DNA of 64,000 bases from Mesostigma viride (Eukaryota > Streptophyta > Mesostigmatophyceae > Mesostigmatales > Mesostigmataceae), in the NCBI GenBank assembly GCA_009746045.1, contig RPFO01000156.1, positions 4,720,091-4,784,090 of the forward strand. The letters are read 5' to 3'. The translations under genes and the position numbers were made by a program. Within the stretch, counting starts at the first letter, position 1; every line of letters begins with the position of its first letter. Below the pieces are notes generated by a model, which worked only from the letters and a program-made list of their open reading frames with translations, did no database searches and was not told where the DNA came from. Shown one piece after another: positions 1-20,984 of the stretch.

Positions 1-40
1 GCCCATGCGCATGACACGCAAGTACTTACTTACTTATTTA
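1..40 (+). mobile_element. 3' terminus of a CTTA-tailed non-LTR element
   Basis: The sequence GCGCATGACACGCAAGTACT at the window edge recurs just before the CTTA tract at 23733 and again near 38173. At 23.7 kb it is the end of an identifiable LINE 3' UTR, so I read this as the last bases and the start of the tail of another copy of that LINE. The body of the element lies outside the window. It sits upstream of the first visible prolidase exon, so probably in an intron. Confidence 0.55.
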
Positions 41-330
<290 letters not shown>

Positions 331-831
331 ACATACATACATACTTACTTACTTACGGACTGCTGGTACGGATCGGACATCATGCGGCTCCTTCCCGGTA
401 GGCACGTACGATGATTTCCCCCGGGATCATCTGTAGCACAGGTTGCAATATGCTGCTGGACAAGTGGACATGGGGGCCTGGGGCAGATCCCTACCGGTAC
501 ATGAATAGTACTAAGACTGTGCAACTAGTAATACTATTGCTATGACTATTTTTATTATTGTAATAATACACACTTGTAGATTGCCACAGAATGAAGAACG
601 GGTGATTGCCTCGCGTTCATGCATCAGCCAGTAAGCACCTGCACACTCTGGTCATTTTGCACCCACAGTAGAGGCCTGAGTCCCCGCGTGAGTGGGGATG
701 ATTGCACCTCTGGCCTGTCTTTGGGCATGAGAGGGGGCATGAGAGGAGGGAGTCCCTGCACCCCCTTCTTGTTGAGTACAGGCAGGGATGGAAATCACTC
801 CGTAGATAGTGCCCCGCGTCTCCCTCACGTG

Positions 832-935
832 AACGTTTGTTTTAACTGTTTTGCCCCCCACAGGAGTGTTTGCTATAGCTATTCGACCCCTCACAGGAAC
901 GTTTGTTTTAACTGTTTTGCCCCCCGCGGGAATGT
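832..935 (+). repeat. 70-bp direct duplication in intron
   Basis: The phrase GAACGTTTGTTTTAACTG followed by a TTTTGCCCCCC run occurs twice about 70 bp apart, and a third partial copy follows. The first copy ends in a splice-acceptor-like CCCCCCACAG. It lies upstream of the first recognisable prolidase exon. Confidence 0.7.
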
Positions 936-1012
936 TTTGTTTTAACTAACCGATCAACGACACACCCTCTTACCTGCCCGTTGCCGGACTCCCTGTATGC
1001 ACGCCCATGAAG

Positions 1013-9227
<8,215 letters not shown>

Positions 9228-9593
9228 GGCTCGCAAGTGGGGCCTGCGCCGCTCCGCTAAAGCGGGGGCTTGGAATGCCTCTCGTGAAAGCGGAATTGTG
9301 GGTGAAGCAATTTCATGTCGAGTGAGACAACTACACTCATGTATGTTTAAGAGACTTAGTATTTTTGTTGATAATATTTTTATCATCATTATTAACATCA
9401 TTAGTGAGACAACTATAATTAGTATCCTTGATAATTAGTATCAATCAGACAACCAGAATATATTCTTATTCTTTTTAACATCACTCATGCAGCGCAGTCA
9501 CCATACCAGCAGCTAGCGACCGTGGTGTACATAACATGCATCATGCAGTGGCCACTTTATACTCATGTTTATACTCATGATAATAATATACTA
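9228..9593. other. Intergenic spacer downstream of PEPD
   Basis: AT-rich after about 9340. The phrase GTGAGACAACTA occurs twice (9320, 9401) and recurs on both sides of the element at 38477-40464, so it is a dispersed repeat. I see no gene. Confidence 0.5.
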
Positions 9594-10030
9594 ATTAATT
9601 AATTAATTAATTAGGAACATAACTCCGTTGGGAGTATATGTAGCACATAGCCCAGAGAAGGGGCATATGGCCTATCATACATTCTAAGCTACTTCCTGCA
9701 AGGGTGGGAATGTAAACGACCCTTGCTCTAGGTGCACCAGGGCACTTGCAGCCCCATGATCTTCAAGCTATGCCCAGCGAAGGGGAAGCCTGTCATGGGG
9801 GGGAAGATCAGCATAGCTAGACAAAAAAGCTAGGGCATGGCGTCTCAGCAGAGAGTTACTCCCTGCATGGGCACAATATAACTAAATAAAGCTAGGCATC
9901 ATCTGGAGGGTGGCTCATCATAGGCACACATGTACATGACTAAAAATGCTAGGCATCAGCTGGTATAGTGCCTCTAGGAGGCGTACATGTACATGGCCAG
10001 AACAGAACTCCGTTGGGAGTATTGAATTGA
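9594..10030 (-). mobile_element. ORF1-only family (subfamily A2) 3' UTR copy
   Basis: Read on -, this is the 3' UTR ending in the stem-loop ACTCC-CAAC-GGAGT followed by TATGTTCC and an AATT tail (9594-9613). It is about 85-90% similar to 10031-10440. It is truncated on its 5' side near the internal tail of the next copy. Confidence 0.8.
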
Positions 10031-10820
10031 ATTGAATTGAATTGTAACATAACTCCGTTGGGAGTATATGTAGCACATAGCCCTTGAGAGGGGGCGTATG
10101 GCCTATCATACATCCTAAGCTACTTCCTGCAAGGGTGGGGATGTAAAGGACCCTTGCTCTAGGTGCACCAGGGCACTGGCATCCCCATGATCTTCAAGCT
10201 ATGCCGAGCGAAGGGGGAGCCTGTCATGGGGGGGAAGATCAGCATAGCTATACAAAGAAGCTAGGGCATGGCGTCTCAGCAGAGAGTTATTCCCTGCATG
10301 GGCACAACATAACTAAATAAAGCTAGGCATCATCTGGGGGGTGGCTCATCATAGGCACACATGTACATGATTAAATAAAGCGCGTGGCTTAGCTGGGATA
10401 GTGCCTCTAGGAGGCGTACATGTACATGGCCACGGTCTATCTATTCTACACTACTACTGCTGAATTCCCCTAAGCTGGGGCGTCTGGAGTCGCTGGGGCC
10501 GCGGGGGTCGCCTGCCAGGGCTTGTGGCCGACGTAGATGGCCGCCCCCTTCCAGTACACCGGCTGCCCCGCCTTGGTCTGCCGGAGCTGGAGGTAGGTCG
10601 GCCATAGCTCCCGTCGCCGTTGTTGCTGCGCCAGGGTCAAGTCGTCATCAAGGGTGAAGAGAGTCTTCTCGAGCCGCTTGCGGCGTCTGAGAAAAGAAAT
10701 CTTGTATATACTCATGTTCATCCTTTCTTTGTGTGCCTCAATACCACCACACACCTGGGACTGATCTGATATCGCAAGGAAATGTACTCGCGAATGTCCA
10801 ACTAACATACTACTATGCAT
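10019..10820 (-). mobile_element. ORF1-only family (A2), 5'-truncated copy
   Basis: On -, the order is the C-terminal part of ORF1 (10820 to 10470), a 3' UTR, and the terminal hairpin followed by an AATTG-type tail (10020-10045), a pentanucleotide variant of the usual AATT tail. The 5' end is lost near 10820. Confidence 0.8.
10470..10700 (-). pseudogene. ORF1 C-terminal fragment (A2)
   Basis: The frame ends with FTLDDDLTLAQQQRRRELWP, the most conserved part of the family's ORF1 protein, followed by a variable YW-G-A tail. The segment upstream of about 10700 in this frame is not homologous to the other copies. It is a truncated remnant of an RNA-binding ORF1. Confidence 0.75.
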
Positions 10821-11158
10821 GAGTAGTTACCTTATCCGCGTTTTTTCAGCATGATGGAAATGAATGGAGGTGGAAATGTGTAGCCGTGGACATTAAAATT
10901 ATGGCTGGCTAACGTTAATTCATCGAGACCTAAACAGTTTAGCTAAAAACAACCTCGCGTGATCAGGGCAGGTGTTCCTAGCGGCCAGGAGTGTAAGCAC
11001 CACTGCTGCAATCGCTCTCCCATCATGTAAGACGAGGAACTAATCACGGGCCGATGGGAATAATGAAATACCCCATATAGAACGAGGAATCACCCATGGA
11101 GCTGCCACCAATAGGTAATGTCAGTCATTACGTCAGCCAGACCATGATTCCAAACGTC

Positions 11159-11429
11159 TGAGACAATGATTCCAAACCCCGGAGTCAGCCCAACTCTGGC
11201 TAGACACTCTTATCACTGGACGCGCGGGCGGTGGGGCTTATGATCAGCAAGAAAACGGAGGTCATGGCCATCGGCTTCCCTGGTGGGATAGCCCCACCCA
11301 CCCTCCTCTTGCTGGACGGCAGCCCCGTCCCCCCGGCGACTCGCTTCAAGCTCCTTGGCAGCTGGCTTCCCTCCACGCCCGACGACATCAACACCCGCAT
11401 CAAATGGCCAGGCCTGGGCGGCCCTCCGC
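11159..11429 (+). pseudogene. LINE-2 ORF2 fragment, left of the CACTA insertion
   Basis: From about 11209 the sequence encodes DARAVGLMISKKTEVMAIG and FKLLGSWLPSTPDDINTRI, the post-YADD region of a non-LTR reverse transcriptase. A 13-nt stretch where 9 are expected shifts the frame just before the insertion. The copy is flanked by the 12-bp direct repeat ATTCCAAACGTC at 11147-11158 and 24025-24036, so the left and right parts are one LINE insertion. Confidence 0.85.
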
Positions 11430-11485
11430 CACTATACTTTTCGTCCGAGGGTGGTAAAAAGCATCCGAGGCGTAAATTACGAGGT
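11430..11485 (+). repeat. CACTA element left terminal inverted repeat (56 bp)
   Basis: Identical over 56 bp to the reverse complement of 22833-22888. It begins CACTATAC and ends CGAGGT, after which the two ends diverge. Confidence 0.95.
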
Positions 11486-11600
11486 CTTATCTTACTACCT
11501 AGATCCGAGGCGTGAGATCCAACGCCGTAATCATTACTACGTAGGATGATTGGTAGTAATTTTACTAGCCGTAAGTAAGAGTAACGTTACGACTGCACAT
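11486..11600 (+). repeat. Left subterminal repeats of the CACTA element
   Basis: Degenerate short motifs such as TCTTACTACCTAGATCCGAG and GTAATCATTACTACGTAG, related to the 15-bp units at the right end but fewer and more diverged. Such blocks are transposase-binding sites in known CACTA elements. Confidence 0.55.
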
Positions 11601-11753
11601 CTTTGGTAGTACATTACCGACAGAGTAAATTTTTCGGGGAAATGGGTATATTTTATTAGCCAATTATGGACCAAAGAGGTGAGAGGGGAAATGAGTATCA
11701 GCGAATCCTAATGAAGGTGGGCACACACACGTGTGGCGGTGACAGGTGAAAGG

Positions 11754-12299
11754 CTAATAGGGCGCGTTATTAGACCAGGGAAGCCATTGGACCTGAGTGA
11801 TGTCGCCATGAGGCATACTGGTGAATACCTGATTACGGCCCAGTAGATCATGAAAAAGCTGGAGCGGGCTGGGCTTGTCGTTATTGGGCCCTGGGTCCCA
11901 CACCCTGTGTTGTTCCTGAGCTAACAGCCAGTAGCGGCGCATAGCCGCATTCCATAGGTATATAAAGCGCCGGACTACGCCGCCGCGGGTATACTCCTCG
12001 CGGACCTTAAAGACTGTCTCGTTGCGTATGGTCCAGATCGCGTATAGCATAGTAGTGCGTAGCCATATCCATTCTGCTTGGGAAACTGAAAGCTCGGACC
12101 CTGGTGTGCCAGCAATACCGAAAATGATGGTACGCACGCTGATTGGGAGAGTGGGTGGCGATGCCGTCCATGCGGCCCAGATGTTAATGAGCCACGTCCA
12201 AACCCCAGGGAGATTACAGTAAAGAAACCTGTGCTCAATGGTTTCACTAGGGTGCGTGCACAGGCATGATGCATCATGACCAAAACGCTCGTGGAGCAT
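11754..12299 (-). pseudogene. LINE ORF2 C-terminus with zf-RVT-like Cys/His domain
   Basis: The frame has CLCTHPSETIEHRFLYC followed by VWTWLINIW, the pattern of the zinc-binding region after the reverse transcriptase in plant L1-type LINEs (C-x-C/H ... ETIEH-F--C---VW). The tail holds IWTIRNETVFK, also typical there. About 180 residues are open but no RT domain lies upstream, so this is a 5'-truncated copy of a LINE unrelated to the families elsewhere in the window. It is nested inside the CACTA element in reverse orientation. Confidence 0.65.
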
Positions 12300-12637
12300 G
12301 GCGCAGACCCCTATCGCCCGACAGAGTAAATTACCGCGACGGGTCTTGGTTGGTAATCTACCACCTGTAGATTAGGTGCCAGTGATCCGATGCTGTAAGA
12401 TACGTTTCAGTAAGCTACTTCGGGGATCTTTGCCTGTACACGGCCAGATGGATAATTATATTGTAATGGAGAAGTGGGAGAACGTGCGTGTCTATTAGCA
12501 AATGCAGCGAAATATAAAAATGTAGTTATCAGCCTTTTTCGCCTATTCAGCAGTTGTCGTTGTCGGCCGTTGTCATTAAGCGGCTATAGATTATGTGTGC
12601 TGGGGCCGGTGAAAAGACGCTAGCAAAGTTCGTCTGA

Positions 12638-14662
12638 ATGGCGTCCAATAGAGGGGATTTTATTCTTAGTGGATTGTTGGACGAGGAGAAGGCGAGGTTG
12701 CTGGCGGAGAATGCGAAAGAGCAGAGGGAAGCAGCGGAAGCCGTGCGTGGAAGATGAGGTAACGGGATGGAGTGTGGGCCCTGGCTTCTGGTTATGAAAT
12801 GATGGCGGTTGCAGGCCAGCCGTGCTCGCTGGTAATGGGTGCGTGGTGTTGAAATCCAAGTTCTGCGCGTATTCTGTTTTTTGGTCAATGATTGAAGGGA
12901 TGTCGCCTTGTTTTATTTTTGTGCATCTGCGTCCCGTCGTGACTGCCTCGTCATGGACGCCCAGGGGTAGAAGTTCGAACGAGGGAATGATTTTTCAAAC
13001 GCCTGGATATGTTATGATAGTACGAATAAATGGTAATGGGTAGAGGCGGCCAAAATTTTGTTGGAAGTGTGCCAACGCCGCACATACGACTTGAACAACC
13101 CTAGGTATCTTAGGAAAAGGAAACACGGATACGTCGGAGTGGAGGAAGAGGAAGACGATGACGATGGTGAAGACGGAGAGGTTTACAATGGAGGCCTTGA
13201 GAATGGGGAGACATTGAATCAGGAGAGCAGGGTAGCGGTGAGTGGCCCGTCATGAATTACATTGTGGTTGCAGTTGTTAGCGAGGCGTGTTGATTGCTTC
13301 TTGCCGCGGGTAATCGCTAGCGCGCATAACCTTCTTTTTTCAACAGGTGTTCTGGTGCATTGACTGCCGCAAAGCAATTAATGGGACTGATTATGTGCCT
13401 ATCATGCCGTTTGGGAATCATACATTGCCAACATTTCGTGTTTAGAAGGCGCGCCTTCAGAAGCATATTCAGCACCGCACGAGCCAGGTGCTGAAGGCGT
13501 GCTTGGAGAGGAAGGGGTATAAAGTGCGCATGACCGCATCGAAGAAGAAGAAGCAGCAGGAATCGGGCAAGACCATGATAACCGAGCCAGGATTGGCTTT
13601 CGTGCATGCAGTACATGGTGCGGCGCAGGCAGTGAATGCTGCATCGATTGCAGCGGTGCAGCCTGTGGCCATGGCGGTGCAGGGCGCGGGTCCTGAAGTG
13701 TGGGCGTTGGCGAAGCAGATTCACGATGCTGTCATGGCCACGTTGTGAAGCCAAGGAATGGGTGTTGGTTCCAGTCAGGTGCCTCGCCCGGAGGAAGCTT
13801 TTCTGCTGTAAGCAGAGGTGCGGCATCAAGCATTTGCAATCGCCATGAGAGCAGTGGAGATGTCAGCGGCATGAAGCATTTGCAATCGCCATGAGAGCAG
13901 TGGAGATGTCTGCGGCATTGGGAGATCTGCAGACAATTGCAGGAGGACATTGTGCGGTACGCTTGTAGGGTGTATGCTGTGTTGTTCCGCTCGCTAATGG
14001 ACATGTGCCCCTGTAACCTCTTCCAGGCTAGTATCTGCTATCCACCTCTTCAGGCTTGAAAAGTAAATTGCTGTACGGTTCACAATTGGCATGGCTTGAC
14101 ATGCACGCGTCCTTGACTGTGGTCTGCATGGGTTTGGGGTTTAGCGGTTTACATCAGACTCTGCTGTGTGTCTGCTTAATCAGCCGACGTGTCACATGGG
14201 GACAGCAACGGCGCTGGGATGCAGCCCGGTGTGAATGCGAGTAAGGTACGCGCTGTCATGCATGGCGGATGGGGCGTGGAAGCCACGACCCACGTTTTTG
14301 TGTGTGCACGGGGGGCTAGGGGGCAAGTCGTTGTGTTGCTGCCATCCATATGGCCATGGATATGCGGGAAGCTTTCCCTGTACCCATACTTAATGATGCA
14401 TGGACTGGTTGTGACAGCCAAGGGTTTAGCTGTCGTGGGTTTGCTGAGTGATCATGGCAGTCTGCTAGGCTGGTGCTAGAACAGCAATAGCGCGGTTACT
14501 GCTATGTCTTGCCCGTGCTAACTGATGCTGCAGCCATGCGTGGAGCGCGAATCGTCCCGAGAGGAGAAGGAGGAGGCGGGGCCGGTGCACCCATGGGCAG
14601 GGCCGGAGAAGAAGGACGCGGAGCACCCAGTGTGGGAGAAGGAGAAGGCGGGGAAGCACTGA
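12638..14662 (+). CDS. Possible spliced gene of the CACTA element, unknown product
   Basis: This is a tentative chain of exons. ATG at 12638 opens MASNRGDFILSGLLDEEKAR and a charged helix, with a donor-like GTGCGT near 12749. At about 13058-13233 a frame with NNPRYLRKRKHGYVG and an acidic run ends at donor GCG|GTGAGT. At 13347 acceptor AACAG opens VFWCIDCRKAINGTDYVP and PFGNHTLP. After an in-frame TAG at 13442-13444 the frame continues as KARLQKHIQHRTSQVLKACL to a stop at 13748. The CxxC and spaced His residues suggest a zinc finger. A charged frame at 14534-14662 could be a last exon. I do not recognise the family. It may be a transposon accessory gene, and the TAG suggests decay or a missed intron. 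Confidence 0.3.
13826..13918 (+). repeat. ~44-bp direct duplication
   Basis: AAGCATTTGCAATCGCCATG and the following GAGAGCAGTGGAGATGTC occur twice in tandem with one or two changes. Confidence 0.85.
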
Positions 14663-14727
14663 AGCTCCACCCCATGTCAGGCCTCTAGTATAGGTGCCAG
14701 TTAACTAAACCCATGCACGTGCAGGTT

Positions 14728-15075
14728 GTAGCTCAGAATGTATTTAAAATCATATGCCCCTTTTCAGGTATATGTGTAACAGTGACTCCCAACGGATATA
14801 TGTTCCTAATTTTTTAAATTCTTACTGAATAATTGTTGTCTTTATGAACCCATGAAGAGCAAAGCCCGGTGGGGAGTACATGTAACGCATTACCACGAGA
14901 AGGGGTCCCCACACCGCATTTCTTCGCTCTCTGTTCCTATGCAGAACAAGAAGAGGTGGAAGACCAATGTCCCGGCTCACACGCCAGCCCATGTGGGTAA
15001 GCCCCCTCCCCCAAAGCGGAAGGGGCGCTTTGGGGAGAAGTGTAGTGAGGATTTTGTAGACTAGATAGCACTAAC
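14728..15075 (+). pseudogene. Two LINE 3' scraps in tandem
   Basis: At 14728-14815 there is a decayed A-family 3' end: CATATGCCCC, then ACTCCCAACGGA, then TATGTTCCTAATTT. At 14940-15075 there is the end of a LINE ORF2, reading QNKKRWKTNVPAHTPAHVGK and PPPPKRKGRF and stopping at TAG 15062-15064. This parallels DKERWKKIVKAHTPDPVGK at the end of the intact ORF2 at 43793. Confidence 0.7.
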
Positions 15076-15299
15076 TTACTTACACCAGACCTGGCAATAA
15101 ACAAGCATTGATGGGATGGACCCAGCGATACATAATGGGCGTGCATGCGTAAAAAATATACACTATGCATGGCCCAATGGGCATGCATTCAAATAATTAC
15201 AAATGAAGGCCGCCATGAGAGCACTGAAGCTAAACCAGACCGGGCCACAATTAACCCTCCAGCACCAAAGTTCCACTGCATCATGTAAGACAAGCCTGA

Positions 15300-16494
15300 C
15301 ATCCATCCATCCATCCATCCATCCATCCATCCATCCATCCATCCATCCATCCATCCATCCATCCATCCATCCATCCATCCATCCATCCATCCATCCATCC
15401 ATCCATCCATCCATCCATCCATCCATCCATCCATCCATCCATCCATCCATCCATCCATCCATCCATCCATCCATCCATCCATCCATCCATCCATCCATCC
15501 ATCCATCCATCCATCCATCCATCCATCCATCCATCCATCCATCCATCCATCCATCCATCCATCCATCCATCCATCCATCCATCCATCCATCCATCCATCC
15601 ATCCATCCATCCATCCATCCATCCATCCATCCATCCATCCATCCATCCATCCATCCATCCATCCATCCATCCATCCATCCATCCATCCATCCATCCATCC
15701 ATCCATCCATCCATCCATCCATCCATCCATCCATCCATCCATCCATCCATCCATCCATCCATCCATCCATCCATCCATCCATCCATCCATCCATCCATCC
15801 ATCCATCCATCCATCCATCCATCCATCCATCCATCCATCCATCCATCCATCCATCCATCCATCCATCCATCCATCCATCCATCCATCCATCCATCCATCC
15901 ATCCATCCATCCATCCATCCATCCATCCATCCATCCATCCATCCATCCATCCATCCATCCATCCATCCATCCATCCATCCATCCATCCATCCATCCATCC
16001 ATCCATCCATCCATCCATCCATCCATCCATCCATCCATCCATCCATCCATCCATCCATCCATCCATCCATCCATCCATCCATCCATCCATCCATCCATCC
16101 ATCCATCCATCCATCCATCCATCCATCCATCCATCCATCCATCCATCCATCCATCCATCCATCCATCCATCCATCCATCCATCCATCCATCCATCCATCC
16201 ATCCATCCATCCATCCATCCATCCATCCATCCATCCATCCATCCATCCATCCATCCATCCATCCATCCATCCATCCATCCATCCATCCATCCATCCATCC
16301 ATCCATCCATCCATCCATCCATCCATCCATCCATCCATCCATCCATCCATCCATCCATCCATCCATCCATCCATCCATCCATCCATCCATCCATCCATCC
16401 ATCCATCCATCCATCCATCCATCCATCCATCCATCCATCCATCCATCCATCCATCCATCCATCCATCCATCCATCCATCCATCCATCCATCCAT
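15300..16494. repeat. (ATCC)n, ~1,195 bp, essentially perfect
   Basis: About 298 uninterrupted ATCC units. On - they read as GGAT. The three WMDG/IHPS frames of over 400 codons are translations of the tract, not proteins. It lies inside the CACTA element, directly before a LINE 3' UTR. Confidence 0.99.
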
Positions 16495-16870
16495 TGATCG
16501 GGGTATAGTCCTAGTACAGCCATGCTACGTCCTGGCTATGATGAGATTACTTGCCCACGCTCCTAGTGTTATGCCATGCTCACATGGGTCTTATTGCACC
16601 CACAGATTGCCGGATCGTTAGCGTGTCCGTTTAGCTAGCGTTCCCGAATGCAGCTGTGGCATGCCTTAGGCATGAAGGAGACTGGGGGTCTCTGCCCTTT
16701 CTCCTGTTGTCACACACAGGGATTAAAAGCACTTCGGTGCTCCGTGACTCCCCAACAGGAGCACGTGTTTAATTAATTAATTAATTAATTAATTAATCGG
16801 GGTTAGCTAATGCTCCTTGACTCCCTAATGGGGGCATGAGTTTAATAAATGAATTAAGTAGTTAGTTAAT
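16495..16870 (+). mobile_element. B-family LINE 3' UTR with (AATT)n tail
   Basis: The sequence matches the reverse complement of the B-element 3' UTR at 33312-33600 (ATTGCCGGATCGTT, GATTAAAAGCACTTCGGTGC). It ends in the terminal hairpin GTGACTCCC-CAAC-(A)GGAGCAC, then TGTTT and an AATT tail (16770-16796). A second, more diverged hairpin (GACTCCCTAATGGGGGC) follows at 16815-16840. Confidence 0.75.
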
Positions 16871-17985
16871 TAATCAGGTTGATTCAGATGAGGTCTGTGC
16901 TGGTTCCTTGTGGACTGGCCAGCCAGGGAGATATCTTCTTACATGGTCAGGCCCTTGCCGACCATGTAAGAACCTGTTAGGCGACGCAGTGGCCAACATT
17001 GGACATACCGCCATATGTTTGTCTCCGCGATATGATTTTAGCTGACATGCAGAGCACAGACACTGTTGGCGTCATCCGCTCAACCCCTCTTATTCAGACA
17101 TGGGACCTCGGATGTGTAGGATTAGTAGCGTTGCCCAGGCGGACATTGTCAAAGACTACGACCCCCCAGTTGTGGGTCCTAGGAAATTTAACAAGCATGA
17201 TTGTCTCCTTGTTGATAGGCATTAATTAATCCTTGATGATAGGCATTGCTTGCGTGCAAGATTAGCTCGAGGCCCATATTTTAGACTACTAGCTGAGCTG
17301 TGGACATACATGTTGTTATTGACGTCTTGACGGATATTGACGTCTTGGGGTGACTTCCACTATATCTTCTTTGGGGAATTCAGAGATCCCGGTCCCCCAA
17401 CATGGACATGAGACTAATTAAAATCAATTAATCAATGTCATGAATAGAGCGCGTTCATGACGTTCAGTCATGAACAGAGTCCTAACCTTAAACACATAAG
17501 AAAACAATTATGGCGGGCCATGTGACCAATGTAAGAAGCTTAGCCCCCAAACATATTGTTGTCTCACGTAATGAATCACTTGCTGATCAACAAATCGATG
17601 ATTATCTCATAGGCACAATGTACCTCTGACCATCATTGCTGGCCCATGCATGCATGCACCAATGGCAGCCTACATGACACATACATCGCTTATTTGCCAT
17701 GTAAAAAATGCGACAAAGTGTCCATATAGGTACTCATAGATTAGCACAAATTCCTTAGCACGATGTGGACAACTTTACTTAACGGTGAAAGCCTGTCTCG
17801 CCCTTATTGCCTTGAGGGTTCCCGGCGATAGGTCCTGTCTGTTGGTCGACATTTTTCTTTTGCAGCTGGCCATCGTCGGTAGGTATGAATGATCTCGATG
17901 CTAGCAATTACGATGATGATACCCGAGGTAGTCTATACCTAGGATCGAGAGCTTCTTCTTGTATGGCAATGCCGGCAGTTAACTA
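16871..17985. other. CACTA interior, no identified feature
   Basis: Mixed-composition DNA. A short inverted pair CTTACATGGTCAGG / CCGACCATGTAAG lies at 16938-16972. The 76-residue frame at 16999-17229 has no recognisable motif. Confidence 0.4.
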
Positions 17986-18680
17986 TTACTCCGAATAAAG
18001 AGTTAAGAGGTTGGCCCTCGGCAGTCGGCATGGCGATCACGGAGCGATGACGGGGCGATGACGGGGCGATGACGGGGCGTTGACGCGCGTGATGAATAGG
18101 ATCTGTTTGACAGGCGGCGGCTATTGGTAATATAGATTGTTGATTAAGAGAAGAGTTTAGATGTTGGCCCGTGGGCGATGACGGTGACGGCGTCACCGTC
18201 ATCGCCCTCGACGGGCGTCATGAATACGACCTTTTTGATATGCGGCGGCTATTGGTAATATAGGTCGTTGACTACTACTCCGAATACAAATGTAAAGAGG
18301 TTGGCCCTCGGCTGGCTCGGCATGGCGATCACGGGGCGATGACGGGGCGATGACGGGGCGTTGACGCGCGTGATGAATAGGATCTGTTTGATAGGCGGCG
18401 GCTATTGGTAATATAGATTGTTGATTAAGAGAAGAGTTTAGATGTTGGCCCGTCGAGGGCGATGACGGTGACGGTCGTCACCGTCATCGCCCTCGACGGG
18501 CGTGATGATAAGCCCATGTTTGATATGCGGCAGCTATTGGTAGTATAGGTCGTTGACTATCACTCCGAATAAAGAGTTAACAGGTTAAGGCCCTCGGCCG
18601 GGCGATGACGGGGCGATGACGGGGCGTTGACGCTCGTGATGAATAGGACCTGTTTGATAGGCGGCGGCTATTGCTAATAT
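17986..18680 (+). repeat. ~287-bp tandem repeat with internal palindromes, ~2.4 copies
   Basis: Units start near 17993, 18282 and 18567 at AGAGGTTGGCCCTCGG. Each has a run of GATGACGGGGC modules, a GGCGGCTATTGGTAATATAG segment and an inverted repeat. The best palindrome has 23-bp perfect arms at 18451-18473 and 18476-18498, with a 2-base loop. The first unit's palindrome (about 18174-18215) is shorter. Confidence 0.85.
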
Positions 18681-18706
18681 ATAGGTCGGATATTTGTGTA
18701 CCACCC

Positions 18707-19150
18707 CCCTCCTTCCCGCGGCAGGTACGCAGCGACCCGCTGTTGCATGTCCTGGCTGCAATTGTGTATCACTTGTACGGTATTTGTGTATCACTTGTAG
18801 CGTATTTGTGTATCACTTGTCCTCCTTCCCACGGCAGGTACGCAGCGACCCGCTGTTGTCCTGGCTGCAATTGTGTATCACTTGTACGGTATTTGTGTAT
18901 CACTTGTAGCGTATTTGTGTATCACTTGTCCTCCTTCCCACGGCAGGTACGCAGCGACCCGCTGTTGTCCTGCCTGCAATTGTGTATCACTTGTACGGTA
19001 TTTGTGTATCACTTGTAGCGTATTTGTGTATCACTTGTCCTCCTTCCCACGGCAGGTACGCAGCGACCCGCTGTTATACTGGCGGTATTTGTGTATCACT
19101 TGTAGCGTATTTGTGTATCACTTGTACGGTATTTGTGTACCACCACCCTC
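18707..19150 (+). repeat. ~109-bp minisatellite, four copies
   Basis: Each unit holds CCTCCTTCCCACGGCAGGTA, CGCAGCGACCCGCTGTTG and three copies of a 21-bp sub-repeat based on TATTTGTGTATCACTTGTA. The CCCACGGCAG|GTACGC phrase resembles a splice acceptor abutting a donor. No flanking exon is evident. Confidence 0.85.
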
Positions 19151-20259
<1,109 letters not shown>

Positions 20260-20984
20260 TCCCACCCCCGCTCTCTTGTCCCTCCCCACCCCTCCTCTCT
20301 CTTTCCCTTTTCCTTGGCTGTTGAGAAGGACTGGGGTGAAAACTCCAGACCGTTGGTGGCTGCCTTCAAGCAGGAAGTTTCAAGGATCAACAAGTTTTTG
20401 TGAGCTGTCTGATATGGTCACTGCTGCGACAAAGGTGAGTTATCTTGTTTTTCATGTAATTTTTTTGCTGTAGCTAGGTAAGCCGGCCATTTTGTACTCC
20501 CCTTTCTTTTGCTCTCACGATTTATTCTTGTTGTGGTTTATATGGTCCCGTTAAGTGGCATGCATTATCATTATCCACATTAGTGTGAGAAACCATCCGC
20601 AGTGTTGTAGCTTGCATCTATAACAACAGTTTTTGCTGCCGCCGCCACTGCTATTACCAACATTAAGTCATTCTTGCTTTCTAAGCACTCTTTTTCCTCT
20701 TAGGCTGTTGGTTGGGATACCAGCCACCCTTGCACGCATAAATTCAAGCACCGGGTGCATGTGAAAACACAACCAAGGCAAGAATGTCCCCCTCTCGCAA
20801 TATCCCACCCACGCAACGCACCCAATGCAGCAAGAATGGGACCACCTTGTTGCCATGAGCTCTAGCACCGTTGCCACCCCTAGCTTTCTACTGTTCCCGT
20901 CCATCCTTATTTACACTGGCTGCTTTGCTTGCATTTCTGGCTCAGTGCCAGTTTGCACTTGCTAGCTTGCTAAGACAATAATGC

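Noticed and set aside
434-500. Possible upstream prolidase exon (frame LQYAAGQVDMGAWG) carrying a metal-binding Asp
   Set aside because: It superficially resembles LHY...FDMG, but the spacing is wrong, no donor fits and the second Asp motif is absent.
15163-16621. ORFs of 400-472 codons (WMDG / IHPS)
   Set aside because: Translation of the (ATCC)n tract, present in every frame on both strands.
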